From positions 310,001 to 374,000 of the forward strand of contig NZ_JNYY01000016.1 in NCBI RefSeq assembly GCF_000716785.1: a stretch of DNA of 64,000 nucleotides, written 5' to 3'. Origin of the DNA: Amycolatopsis vancoresmycina (GTDB taxonomy: Bacteria > Actinomycetota > Actinomycetes > Mycobacteriales > Pseudonocardiaceae). Position numbers and translations under genes: made by a program. Below, in pieces: positions 17,269 to 25,148 of the stretch; within the stretch, counting starts at the first letter, position 1, and the number at the start of each line of letters is the position of its first letter. A model generated the notes under the pieces. That model was not told where the DNA came from. It did not search any database and was given only the letters and a program-made list of their open reading frames with translations.

Positions 17269-18788
17269 CGTGGACCAACCCCCTGCGCGATCCGCGGGAC
17301 AAGCGGCTCCCGCGGATCGCCGGGCCGTCCAGCCTGGTGATCTTCGGCGTCACCGGCGACCTGGCCCGCAAGAAGCTGATGCCCGCCATCTACGACCTGG
17401 CCAACCGCGGGCTGCTGCCGGCGGGCTTCTCGCTCGTCGGGTTCGCCCGCCGGGACTGGGAGCACCAGGACTTCGGCGAGCTCGTGCACGACTCGGTCAA
17501 GGAGCACGCGCGGACGCCGTTCAAGGAATCGGTGTGGAACCGGCTCGCCGAAGGCATCCGGTTCGTCCAGGGCACCTTCGACGACGACGAGGCCTTCGAC
17601 CGGCTCGCGCAGACGGTGAAGGACCTCGACGAGGAACGCGGTACCGGCGGCAACACCGCGTTCTACCTGTCGATCCCGCCCGGCGCGTTCCCGGTGGTGA
17701 CCAAGCAGCTGGCCCGCTCCGGGCTGGCCAACGCGGACGCCAGCACCTGGCGCCGGGTCGTCATCGAGAAGCCGTTCGGGCACGACCTGAAGAGCGCCGA
17801 AGAGCTCAACGCGATCGTCAACGACGTCTTCCCCGAGGAGTCGGTGTTCCGCATCGACCACTACCTCGGCAAGGAGACGGTGCAGAACATCCTGGCGCTG
17901 CGCTTCGCGAACCAGCTGTTCGAGCCGATCTGGAACGCCAACTACGTCGACCACGTGCAGATCACCATGGCCGAGGACATCGGCCTCGGCGGCCGCGCGG
18001 GGTACTACGACGGGATCGGCGCCGCCCGGGACGTCATCCAGAACCACCTGCTGCAGCTGCTGGCCTTCACCGCGATGGAGGAGCCGCTGTCGTTCGAGCC
18101 GCGGGCCCTGCGCGCGGAGAAGATCAAGGTGCTCTCCGGTGTCACGCCGGTCGGGCCGCTGAGCAAGACCACCGCGCGCGGCCAGTACGCGGGCGGCTGG
18201 CAGGGCGGCAAGAAGGTGCCCGGCCTGCTGCAGGAAGAGGGCTTCGCGAAGGACTCGAAGACCGAGACCTACGCGGCGGTGACCCTCGAGGTGCAGAACC
18301 GCCGCTGGGCCGGGGTGCCGTTCTACCTGCGCACCGGCAAGCGGCTCGGCCGCCGCGTCACCGAGATCGCCGTCGTGTTCAAGCGGGCGCCGCACCTGCC
18401 GTTCGACTCGACGTCGACCGAGGAGCTGGGGCAGAACGCCCTGGTCATCCGGGTGCAGCCGGACGAGGGCATCACGCTGCGGTTCGGCTCGAAGGTGCCG
18501 GGGACCACGATGGAGGTCCGCGACGTCACGATGGACTTCGGGTACGGGCACGCGTTCACCGAGTCCTCCCCCGAGGCCTACGAACGCCTGATCCTGGACG
18601 TCCTGCTGGGTGAGCCGTCGCTGTTCCCGGTGAACGAAGAGGTCGAGCTGTCCTGGAAGATCCTCGACCCGATCCTGGACCACTGGGCGAAGGAAGGCGC
18701 GCCGGAGCAGTACGCGCCCGGCACGTGGGGCCCGGCCTCCGCCGACGAAATGCTGGAGCGCACCGGCCGGAAATGGAGGCGCCCGTGA
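17265..18788 (+). CDS. zwf: Glucose-6-phosphate 1-dehydrogenase
   Basis: First, NADP-reducing step of the oxidative pentose phosphate branch; 507 residues. The nucleotide-binding motif is VIFGVTGDLARKKL (about residues 25-38). The active-site motif RIDHYLGKETVQN (about 196-208) carries the substrate lysine and histidine. ATG 17265 overlaps the pgi stop, and the gene stop overlaps the opcA GTG. Its partner OpcA is next, as in other actinobacteria, where full activity depends on that assembly protein. Confidence 0.97.
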   Translation: MTWTNPLRDPRDKRLPRIAGPSSLVIFGVTGDLARKKLMPAIYDLANRGLLPAGFSLVGFARRDWEHQDFGELVHDSVKEHARTPFKESVWNRLAEGIRFVQGTFDDDEAFDRLAQTVKDLDEERGTGGNTAFYLSIPPGAFPVVTKQLARSGLANADASTWRRVVIEKPFGHDLKSAEELNAIVNDVFPEESVFRIDHYLGKETVQNILALRFANQLFEPIWNANYVDHVQITMAEDIGLGGRAGYYDGIGAARDVIQNHLLQLLAFTAMEEPLSFEPRALRAEKIKVLSGVTPVGPLSKTTARGQYAGGWQGGKKVPGLLQEEGFAKDSKTETYAAVTLEVQNRRWAGVPFYLRTGKRLGRRVTEIAVVFKRAPHLPFDSTSTEELGQNALVIRVQPDEGITLRFGSKVPGTTMEVRDVTMDFGYGHAFTESSPEAYERLILDVLLGEPSLFPVNEEVELSWKILDPILDHWAKEGAPEQYAPGTWGPASADEMLERTGRKWRRP

Positions 18789-19792
18789 TCATCGACCTGC
18801 CGTCCACCACGACTTCGGCACTCAACAAGAAGCTGGTGGAGATCCGCGAACAGGGCGGGCAAGTCGCGCTCGGGCGGGTGCTGACGCTGGTGATCGTGGC
18901 CGACGACGACAGCAAGCTCGAAGAAGCGATCGAAGCCGCCAACGGCGCGAGCCGGGAGCACCCGTCGCGGGTGATCGTGGTGGCCAAGGGCGCCCGCACG
19001 GCGGCCCCGCGCATCGACGGCCAGATCCGCGTCGGCGGCGACGCCGGCGCGAGCGAGGTCATCGTGCTGCGGCTGTACGGCCCGCTGGCCGCGCAGGGCC
19101 AGAGCGCGGTGGTGCCGCTGCTGCTGCCGGACGCGCCGATCGTGTGCTGGTGGCCGGGAGCCGGCCCGAAGGACCCGGACAAGGACCCGCTCGGCGAGCT
19201 GGCCCAGCGCCGGATCACCGACTCGGCCGCGGAGAAGAACCCGGTCAAGGCGCTGACCACGCGGGCGAAGGCGTACACCGAAGGCGACACCGACCTGGCC
19301 TGGACGCGCCTGACGCACTGGCGCGCCCAGCTCGTGTCGGCGCTGGACCTGCCGCCGTACGAGAAGATCACCGGCGCGACGGTGACCGGCGAGGCCGATT
19401 CGCCGTCGACCGAGCTGCTGGCGGCCTGGCTGGCCGAGTACCTGAAGGTGCCGGTCAAGCGGGTCAAGAGCTCGGGCGCGGCCGGCATCATCTCGGTGAC
19501 GCTCGACCGCCGCTCGGGCCCGGTGGAGCTGCACCGCCCGGACGGCCGCGTGGGCACGCTGACCCAGCCGGGCCAGCCGACCCGCCGGATCGCGCTGCAG
19601 CGGCGCAGCACGCAGGACTGCCTCATCGAGGAACTGCGCCGGCTCGACCCGGACGAGGTCTACGAAGCGGCCCTGCAGGGTCTGGGCAAGATCACGTCGG
19701 GCACGAACGGCAAGACGGGCGCGCCGGCCAAGGCGGACGTCACCTCGCCGGCCACCGCGGCCGGCTCGGCGGCTTCGGGTGCGCACAAATGA
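18785..19792 (+). CDS. opcA: Glucose-6-phosphate dehydrogenase assembly protein OpcA
   Basis: 335-residue actinobacterial and cyanobacterial protein that binds and activates glucose-6-phosphate dehydrogenase. Typical segments are GRVLTLVIVADDD, VIVVAKGARTAAPRIDGQIR, VPLLLPDAPIVCWWPG and RRSTQDCLIEELRRLDPDEVY. GTG 18785 overlaps the zwf stop (GTGA) with GGAGGC just before it; ATG 18773 is a possible alternative. Its stop overlaps the pgl start (ATGA). The last 30 residues are Ala/Thr/Lys-rich and probably disordered. Confidence 0.95.
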   Translation: MIIDLPSTTTSALNKKLVEIREQGGQVALGRVLTLVIVADDDSKLEEAIEAANGASREHPSRVIVVAKGARTAAPRIDGQIRVGGDAGASEVIVLRLYGPLAAQGQSAVVPLLLPDAPIVCWWPGAGPKDPDKDPLGELAQRRITDSAAEKNPVKALTTRAKAYTEGDTDLAWTRLTHWRAQLVSALDLPPYEKITGATVTGEADSPSTELLAAWLAEYLKVPVKRVKSSGAAGIISVTLDRRSGPVELHRPDGRVGTLTQPGQPTRRIALQRRSTQDCLIEELRRLDPDEVYEAALQGLGKITSGTNGKTGAPAKADVTSPATAAGSAASGAHK

Positions 19793-20568
19793 GCAAGACG
19801 GAAGTGGTCGTCTACGCGAACCAGGACCTGCTGGCCGCCGCGGCGGCGGCGCGCCTGGTGACCCGGCTGGTGGACGTCCAGGCGGCCAGGGGATCGGCGT
19901 CGCTGGTGCTGACGGGCGGCGGCACGGGCATCGCGGTGCTGTCCGAGCTGCGGGCCTCGTCGGCCCGCGACGCGATCGACTGGTCCCGCCTGGACATCTA
20001 CTGGGGCGACGAGCGGTTCGTCCCGGCGGATTCGGACGAGCGGAACGAGAAGCAGGCCCGCGAGGCCCTGCTGGACCACGTCCCGCTGGACCCGAAGCGC
20101 GTCCACGCGATGGCGCCCTCGGACGGCGAGTTCGGCGACGACGTCGACGCGGCGGCCGCGGACTACGCCTCGCTGCTGGCGTCTCAAGCCGGACCGGAGG
20201 ACCACGGCGACGTGCCGTCGTTCGACATCATGCTGCTGGGCCTCGGGGGCGAAGGGCACACGGCATCGGTGTTCCCGGAGTCCCCGGCGGTGTACGAGAC
20301 GGAGCGTTCGGTGGTGGCGGTCCGGAACTGCCCCAAGCCACCCCCGACGCGTATTTCCCTGACCCTCCCGGCAATCCGCCGCGCCCGCGACGTGTGGCTG
20401 ATGACGGCCGGCGAGGCGAAGGCGGACGCGGTGGCGCTGGCCTTGGCGGGCGCCGGTGAGGTGCAGCTGCCGGTGGCCGGGGCCCGCGGGCACCGCCGGA
20501 CGCTGTGGCTGCTGGACCGGGCCGCGGCGGGGAAGCTGACGAAGGTGTATCAGCCGCCTACGGCTTGA
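19789..20568 (+). CDS. pgl: 6-phosphogluconolactonase
   Basis: Hydrolyses 6-phosphogluconolactone, the product of Zwf; 259 residues of the DevB/SOL family. Recognisable motifs are LVLTGGGTGIAVLSEL, DIYWGDERFVPADSDERN and LLGLGGEGHTASVFP. The terminal gene of the operon, overlapping opcA by four bases and closed by a strong hairpin. The 6-phosphogluconate dehydrogenase gene is not in this window. Confidence 0.95.
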   Translation: MSKTEVVVYANQDLLAAAAAARLVTRLVDVQAARGSASLVLTGGGTGIAVLSELRASSARDAIDWSRLDIYWGDERFVPADSDERNEKQAREALLDHVPLDPKRVHAMAPSDGEFGDDVDAAAADYASLLASQAGPEDHGDVPSFDIMLLGLGGEGHTASVFPESPAVYETERSVVAVRNCPKPPPTRISLTLPAIRRARDVWLMTAGEAKADAVALALAGAGEVQLPVAGARGHRRTLWLLDRAAAGKLTKVYQPPTA

Positions 20569-20580
20569 GTTGTTTTCTCG

Positions 20581-20614
20581 GGTGAGGGCCCCTGCTTCGG
20601 CAGGGGCCCTCACC
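20581..20614. terminator. Bidirectional UUCG-hairpin terminator
   Basis: A 15-bp perfect stem (20581-20595 with 20600-20614) closed by a TTCG tetraloop. It lies 12 bases after the pgl stop and just before the convergent tetR stop. Confidence 0.9.
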
Positions 20615-20629
20615 TCTTTCCCGCCCGCG

Positions 20630-21190
20630 TCACTCCGTTCGCCAGCCCCGCTCCAGCCGGGCGAAGATCTCCTCCGCCGCCCGCCGCCGGTGTGGGTGGG
20701 CCAGGATCAGCTCTCGCGACGCCAGCGCGAACCGCGCCAAGGCCGCGCACGCGATGTCGTCCTCCGGGGCGCCCGACTCCTCGGCTATCGCGCGGGCCAG
20801 GGTCGTCTCGTGGCGCATCCACATGCGTCTCGCGTAGTCGCGCAGGGTCGGGGTGCTTTCGATCAGCCTGATGAACTGCTCGTCCGGGCCGACCGCGATG
20901 TCCCGCAGCATGTACTCGCGCAGGGCGTCCACGATCGTGTGGGCCGGCGGGCGGCCGAGCACCGCCTGGACCAGTGCCGCCTCGATGTCGTCGTCCTGGT
21001 CGAACACCAGGGCTTCCTTGCTGGGGAAGTGCTTGAACAACGTCGTCACGGAAACGTCGGCCGCGTCCGCGATCTCCTTCACGCCGACCTGGTCGTAGCC
21101 GCGCTCCAGGAACAGCGCGAGTGCCGCGTCGGCCAGCGCCTGGCGGGTCTGCGCCTTCTTGCGCTCGCGGCGCCCGATCACTTCCGTCAT
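20630..21190 (-). CDS. TetR-family repressor
   Basis: 186-residue regulator. The N-terminal DNA-binding domain (residues about 8-60) contains the helix-turn-helix VKEIADAADVSVTTLFKHFPSKEALV. The C-terminal ligand domain has the MftR-like pattern of the AcrR group. ATG 21190 is used; an upstream in-frame start exists at 21220. It is divergent from the FAD monooxygenase at 21315. A dyad at 21214-21235 in the gap is the likely operator, so it probably represses both itself and the monooxygenase. Confidence 0.9.
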   Translation of the reverse strand: MTEVIGRRERKKAQTRQALADAALALFLERGYDQVGVKEIADAADVSVTTLFKHFPSKEALVFDQDDDIEAALVQAVLGRPPAHTIVDALREYMLRDIAVGPDEQFIRLIESTPTLRDYARRMWMRHETTLARAIAEESGAPEDDIACAALARFALASRELILAHPHRRRAAEEIFARLERGWRTE

Positions 21191-21213
21191 GACCGCCAGC
21201 CTACGTGATGGTG

Positions 21214-21235
21214 GACTCACTTCGAAAGTTGAGTC
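21214..21235. promoter_or_regulatory. Dyad, likely TetR operator
   Basis: GACTCA (21214-21219) and TGAGTC (21230-21235) form perfect 6-bp arms around a CTTCGAAAGT-like centre. It sits 24 bases upstream of the tetR start and 80 bases upstream of the monooxygenase. An A+T-rich run follows (TTTTTTAGTCACTATGG). Confidence 0.6.
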
Positions 21236-21314
21236 GTTGCACTTTTTTAGTCACTATGGTTTTCTCGGATCAGGCCCCGGACGAGCCGGGGCCCCGAACC
21301 TCCAGGGGGAAGCC

Positions 21315-22397
21315 ATGAACTCCATCGCGATCGTCGGCGCCGGCCTCGGCGGGCTCGCCTGTGCGCGCGTCCTGCAGCTGCACGGCCTCGACGTCACCGT
21401 CTTCGAACAGGAACCTTCGGCCGACGCCCGTCCCCAGGGCGGCACGCTCGACATGCACGGCGACACCGGCCAGGTCGCCCTCCGCACCGCCAAGCTGCTC
21501 GACGAGTTCCGCGCACTGGCGAGGCCGGAGGGCCAGCAGATGCGCGCCCTCGATCCCCGCACCGCCGAGGTCGTCATCGACGAGACGCCCGAGGGCGACT
21601 TCCGCCCCGAGATCGACCGCGGCCAGCTGCGCGGGATCCTGCTGGACTCCCTCGCCCCCGGCACCGTCCGGTGGGGCCGGGCGGTCGCCGACGTCGCCGG
21701 TGCCCGGCTGACGTTCGCCGACGGCGCCTCCCACGACTTCGACCTGGTCGTCGGCGCGGACGGCGCGTGGTCCCGCGTCCGGCGCGCGCTCACCGGCGTC
21801 CGGCCCGGGTACAGCGGGGTCACGTTCGTCGAGTTCGGCCTCGACGACGCGGATCGCCGTCACCCGGAGCTGGCCGCGCGGACCGGCCAAGGGACGATGA
21901 TGACGAAGGTCGGCGGGAAGGCCCTCGTCGCCCAGCGCACCAGCAGCGGGCACATCCGCTGCTACGCGACGTTCTACGCGCCGGAGGACTGGGCCGCCGG
22001 CCTCGATTTCGCCGACGCGGCCGCGGTGCGCGCGCACCTGCTGGAGCGCTACGCCGGCTGGCACCCGGACGTGCTGGCGTACGTCCGGGACCACGACGGC
22101 GGGTTCACCCACCGGCCGCTGTACGTCCTGCCCGTCCCGCACGCCTGGACGACCACGCCCGGGCTCACGCTGCTCGGCGACGCGGCGCACCTGATGCCGC
22201 CGCTCGGGGTCGGCGCGAACCTGGCCATGCTCGACGGCACCGAGCTGGCGACGGCGCTGGCCACGGCACCGAGCGTCGAGGAGGCGGTCCGGGCGTACGA
22301 GGCCGGCATGCTGCCGCGGTCGATCGAGACCGCGAAGGCGTGCGCGTCGGGCCTGCACGACCTGCTGAGCGACGACCTCGGGTCGATGGCGGCCTGA
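21315..22397 (+). CDS. TetX-like FAD-dependent monooxygenase
   Basis: 360-residue class A flavoprotein monooxygenase. The FAD-binding GAGLGGLACARVLQLHG is at residues 8-24, the DG motif is VVGADGAWSRVR, and LLGDAAHLMPPLGVGANLAM (about residues 290-309) is the third FAD motif. The pattern GGTLDMHGDTGQVAL and RPEIDRGQLRGILLDSL resembles the tetracycline-inactivating TetX enzymes and their relatives. The divergent TetR gene and shared dyad suggest induction by an aromatic or drug-like substrate. Whether tetracyclines are substrates is not shown. Confidence 0.85.
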   Translation: MNSIAIVGAGLGGLACARVLQLHGLDVTVFEQEPSADARPQGGTLDMHGDTGQVALRTAKLLDEFRALARPEGQQMRALDPRTAEVVIDETPEGDFRPEIDRGQLRGILLDSLAPGTVRWGRAVADVAGARLTFADGASHDFDLVVGADGAWSRVRRALTGVRPGYSGVTFVEFGLDDADRRHPELAARTGQGTMMTKVGGKALVAQRTSSGHIRCYATFYAPEDWAAGLDFADAAAVRAHLLERYAGWHPDVLAYVRDHDGGFTHRPLYVLPVPHAWTTTPGLTLLGDAAHLMPPLGVGANLAMLDGTELATALATAPSVEEAVRAYEAGMLPRSIETAKACASGLHDLLSDDLGSMAA

Positions 22398-22420
22398 GAG
22401 CTACCGCCGGGCGACCACAC

Positions 22421-22482
22421 GTGGGTAACATGATTCCCACGATGTGGTCGTCTTGGCGCACAGTGGGAAACGACATTCCCAC
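22421..22482. repeat. Twin GTGGG-N10-CCCAC palindromes
   Basis: Two 20-bp inverted repeats of the same form, at 22421-22440 and 22463-22482, with centres 42 bp apart (four helical turns). Both have ATTCCCAC as the right half. The first is also nested in an outer CGACCACA...TGTGGTCG dyad. They lie between the monooxygenase stop and the orphan kinase start. This could be an operator pair for a dimeric regulator, or the first could double as a terminator. Confidence 0.6.
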
Positions 22483-22687
22483 ACTGAGTAGCACCCGTCG
22501 CCAGCTATCCCCCGGACGGCCCAGTCGATTACGGAATCCGGACGCCGGAGCACCGACTGCGGGTGAAACTAACCGTCTCCGTACGCCACCTCGTTAGCAT
22601 CCGCACATTTGTCTGCCGCTGCGCGTCCCGATCCGGCCCTGAGCGCCTCTCACCAACAAGTCCACAAGACGAATGGGGTCGCCAGCG

Positions 22688-23887
22688 ATGAGTACAGAGG
22701 GACTCTCGATTCCAGGCATCTCGATCGCGAGCTCGGGGCCGTCGGCCGCCGAGCGGGTGCGAAAGCGAGGGCTGAGCGTGTTCGGCTCGGTGCCGCGCCC
22801 CGCTGTCGTCACGTTCGCCATCGAGGCGGCCGCGGTCATCCTGGCCGTGCTCGACGTCTGGCTGGTGATCCCCGAGAAGGCCCAGCCCTACTCGATCTGG
22901 CTGTCCGGCGCCGCCTGCCTCGCGGTGGTGTTCCGGCGCAAGTTCCCGTTCCTCGCCGTGCTCGTCGCGGTCCCCGGCTTCCTGGCCGGCTGGGCGCAGC
23001 TCGCGTCGATGATCACGCTCGGCATGCTCGCCACCCGCCGCCAGCTGCACTGGCAGGTCTGGGTCGGCGCGGCGCTGGTGTGGATGTGCCGGTTCGTGCA
23101 GTGGCCGCTGGAGGACTTCGCCCAGCTCAGTTGGCGCGAGCACATCCTCGACGGCATCTACGGCGTGCTGGTCGCCGGTATGCCGATCGCCATCGGCCTG
23201 CTGATCGGCGCGCGGGCGGAGGTGTCGAACAAGCTCGCCGAGCTGGCCACGAGCCGCGACCGCGAGCGCCGCTTCCACGCCGACGCCGTCCGCGCGGAGG
23301 AGCGCGCCCGGCTGGCCCGCGAGATGCACGACGTCGTCTCGCACCAGATCACGCTGATCGCCATGCAGGCGGGCGCGCTGCAGGCCCAGACCACCGACGA
23401 CCGCGCGCAGGAGACGGCGCAGGTCATCCGCACGCTGTCGAAGCGGACGCTGGAGGAGCTGCGGTCGCTGCTGAGCGTGCTGCGTGCGGGCCCGGACGAC
23501 GACGGCCCGCGCCCGGGCATCAACGACCTCGACCGGCTGATCCGGACGTCGGAGGTCCCGGTGCACCTGTCGGTGGAGCACCTGCCGGAGGCCCTGCCCA
23601 ACCAGGTGTCGGCAGCGGCGTACCGGACGGTCCAGGAGTGCCTGACGAACGTCCACAAGCACGCCCCGGGCGCCACGGCGACGATCCGCATCCAGGGCGA
23701 GCACGGCGCGCTCAAGATCGAGGTCCGCAACGAGCGGGCGAACCGCCCGGGCGAGGCGTTGCCCTCGGGCGGCCACGGCCTGACGGGCCTGGCCGAGCGA
23801 GCGCGCCTGCTGGGCGGAAGTTTCGAGACATCGGGCACGGAGGACGGCGGCTTCCGCGTGCGGGCGCGGTATCCGCTGGACCGCTGA
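22688..23887 (+). CDS. Orphan sensor histidine kinase (HisKA_3 type)
   Basis: 399-residue NarL-family sensor kinase. About five N-terminal hydrophobic segments (residues about 35-175) act as the sensor. The phospho-acceptor helix reads REMHDVVSHQITLIAMQAG (His about residue 217), and the HATPase region has QECLTNVHKHAPGA and SGGHGLTGLAERA. No response-regulator gene is adjacent on either side, so the partner must be elsewhere. ATG 22688 is used; ATG 22673 is the alternative. A very strong terminator follows. Confidence 0.88.
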   Translation: MSTEGLSIPGISIASSGPSAAERVRKRGLSVFGSVPRPAVVTFAIEAAAVILAVLDVWLVIPEKAQPYSIWLSGAACLAVVFRRKFPFLAVLVAVPGFLAGWAQLASMITLGMLATRRQLHWQVWVGAALVWMCRFVQWPLEDFAQLSWREHILDGIYGVLVAGMPIAIGLLIGARAEVSNKLAELATSRDRERRFHADAVRAEERARLAREMHDVVSHQITLIAMQAGALQAQTTDDRAQETAQVIRTLSKRTLEELRSLLSVLRAGPDDDGPRPGINDLDRLIRTSEVPVHLSVEHLPEALPNQVSAAAYRTVQECLTNVHKHAPGATATIRIQGEHGALKIEVRNERANRPGEALPSGGHGLTGLAERARLLGGSFETSGTEDGGFRVRARYPLDR

Positions 23888-23948
23888 CCTCCGGCCCCCG
23901 GTATCCAGCTTACCGGCGGACACCGACGATTCCAGACGGCTTGCGGCC

Positions 23949-23994
23949 GCGAGCGGAGGATTTCGGACGAAAACGACCGAAATCCTCCGCTCGC
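23949..23994 (+). terminator. 18-bp perfect-stem terminator
   Basis: The stem GCGAGCGGAGGATTTCGG (23949-23966) pairs perfectly with 23977-23994, with a 10-base loop. It lies 62 bases downstream of the kinase stop. Confidence 0.85.
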
Positions 23995-24013
23995 AGCATT
24001 TCCGGGCCGAAAA

Positions 24014-24036
24014 CTGTCGGTGGCCCCCGGTAGCGT
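24014..24036 (+). promoter_or_regulatory. PafBC-type DNA-damage promoter without a gene
   Basis: CTGTCGGTG, 8 bases, then TAGCGT. This matches the LexA-independent RecA-NDp/PafBC pattern TTGTCRGTG-N8-TANNNT at all but the first base. It points to the right, but no convincing plus-strand gene follows before the rbpA terminator. Copies of the same block (GAAACTGTCGGTG...GGTAG.GTGGAAA) recur at 41650. Confidence 0.6.
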
Positions 24037-24130
24037 GGAAATCGGGGGCTGCTCAGTGCCGGAACACGAATGCCCCTCGCCAGGACCAGTGATACACCAG
24101 CCCCCGTCCCGCGCCGATCACGTGTGGCTG

Positions 24131-24256
24131 GAGGGGCATCAAGCGTGACTGGAGGGGCATCTCGCGTGATCCGAGGGGCATCGCGGTGATGCCTTCCCCG
24201 TCACGCGTGATGCCCCGGAGCGCACGCGTGATGCCCGGCTGATCACGTGTGATGCC
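24131..24256. repeat. Six-unit 21-bp tandem array
   Basis: GAGGGGCATC begins at 24131, 24152 and 24173, and GTGATGCC begins at 24186, 24207, 24228 and 24249. Every interval is exactly 21 bp. The first units carry GGGGCATC..GCGTGA and the later ones the inverted GTGATGCCCC, so the array changes orientation in the middle. 21 bp is two helical turns. Apart from this array and the two sites upstream, the gap 23888-24337 holds no convincing gene. Confidence 0.7.
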
Positions 24257-24292
24257 CCGGAAAGCACGGCGAGGGCCGGGTGGGCGCACGAC

Positions 24293-24322
24293 AAGCCACC
24301 CCGAGGTGACCCGGGGTGGCTT
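24293..24322 (-). terminator. rbpA terminator hairpin
   Basis: An 11-bp perfect stem (24293-24303 AAGCCACCCCG with 24312-24322), 8-base loop. It starts 16 bases beyond the rbpA stop on the minus strand. Confidence 0.8.
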
Positions 24323-24337
24323 TCGGCTGGAAACCGC

Positions 24338-24682
24338 TTAGATGATTTCCCGGCGCTTGCGCAGGCGGTCGAGCGCCTCCGCCAGGATGGCCTCGCCGTC
24401 GGCGTCGCTGCGCCGCTCCTTCACGTAGGCGAGGTGCGTCTTGTACGGCTCGGTCCGCGGCGCGGCCGGCGGGTTCTTCTCGTCCTGGCCGCCGGGGAGA
24501 CCGCAGCGGGGGCAGTCCCACTCGTCGGGGATCTCCGCGTCGAGCGCGAACGACGGGCGAGCCTCGTGCCCGTTGGCACACCAGTAGGAGATGCGGCGGC
24601 GCGGCGCCGACTCACCCCGTTCCGATTCGCCCGTAGGACCGGCACCCACCCGGGTGCCCCGAATCGCGTTACCGCCAACCAT
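24338..24682 (-). CDS. rbpA: RNA polymerase-binding protein RbpA
   Basis: 114-residue actinobacterial transcription factor that binds sigma and stabilises the open complex. The N-terminal tail is MVGGNAIRGTRVGAGP. The core domain carries the four zinc-type positions YWCANGH and DCPRCGLPGG. The C-terminal sigma-interacting helix is EAILAEALDRLRKRREII. Length and motif order match the family. It is a single-gene unit with its own terminator. Confidence 0.96.
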   Translation of the reverse strand: MVGGNAIRGTRVGAGPTGESERGESAPRRRISYWCANGHEARPSFALDAEIPDEWDCPRCGLPGGQDEKNPPAAPRTEPYKTHLAYVKERRSDADGEAILAEALDRLRKRREII

Positions 24683-24790
24683 GAATCCTCACACCTAGGA
24701 ATCGGCGGCGCGCCCCCCAATAGGCACGCCGAATCGCTGCGTCCCGCCGTCTCGACCCGGTCGCGGCCGACGGACGGGACGCCGGACGCC

Positions 24791-25021
24791 TCACACCTTG
24801 AGCAGCAGACCCAAGCCCACGATGCTGATCAGCCAGACCGCGCCCAGCAGCAGGGTGATCCGGTCGAGGTTCTTCTCGGCCACACTCGACCCGGCCAGGC
24901 TGGACTGCATCCCACCGCCGAACAGCGACGACAGGCCACCGCCCCGGCCACGGTGCAGCAGCACGGCGACCACCAGCAGGACGCTGGAGACGATCAACAG
25001 GATTTGCAGGAACAGCTTCAT
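24791..25021 (-). CDS. secG: Preprotein translocase subunit SecG
   Basis: 76-residue SecG: two membrane helices (LFLQILLIVSSVLLVVAVLL and ITLLLGAVWLISIVGLGLLL) separated by the conserved cytoplasmic loop with GGGLSSLFGGGMQSSL. It is an accessory of the SecYEG export channel. It lies downstream of tpiA in the same orientation, a conserved actinobacterial arrangement, but a hairpin at 25048-25090 separates it from tpiA. Confidence 0.95.
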   Translation of the reverse strand: MKLFLQILLIVSSVLLVVAVLLHRGRGGGLSSLFGGGMQSSLAGSSVAEKNLDRITLLLGAVWLISIVGLGLLLKV

Positions 25022-25047
25022 GTCATCCTCTGGGCTCTAGGAGAATG

Positions 25048-25090
25048 CAGGGGTACGGCATGGTCGTTTCCGACCACCACCGTACCCCTG
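25048..25090 (-). terminator. Two-tier hairpin between tpiA and secG
   Basis: The outer stem CAGGGGTACGG (25048-25058) pairs with 25080-25090, and the inner stem TGGTCG/CGACCA closes a TTTC loop. It lies 58 bases past the tpiA stop. It may terminate the glycolytic operon or attenuate read-through into secG. Confidence 0.75.
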
Positions 25091-25148
25091 GACTCGTCCA
25101 CTGCTGTGTGACGGACCGGATACACAGGCTACCCGGTCGTGGCCTCGA

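Noticed and set aside
24053..24289. 78-codon minus-strand frame with 7-residue repeats
   Set aside because: The periodicity comes from the 21-bp DNA array; no ribosome site, no signal or domain, and the flanks are not gene-like.
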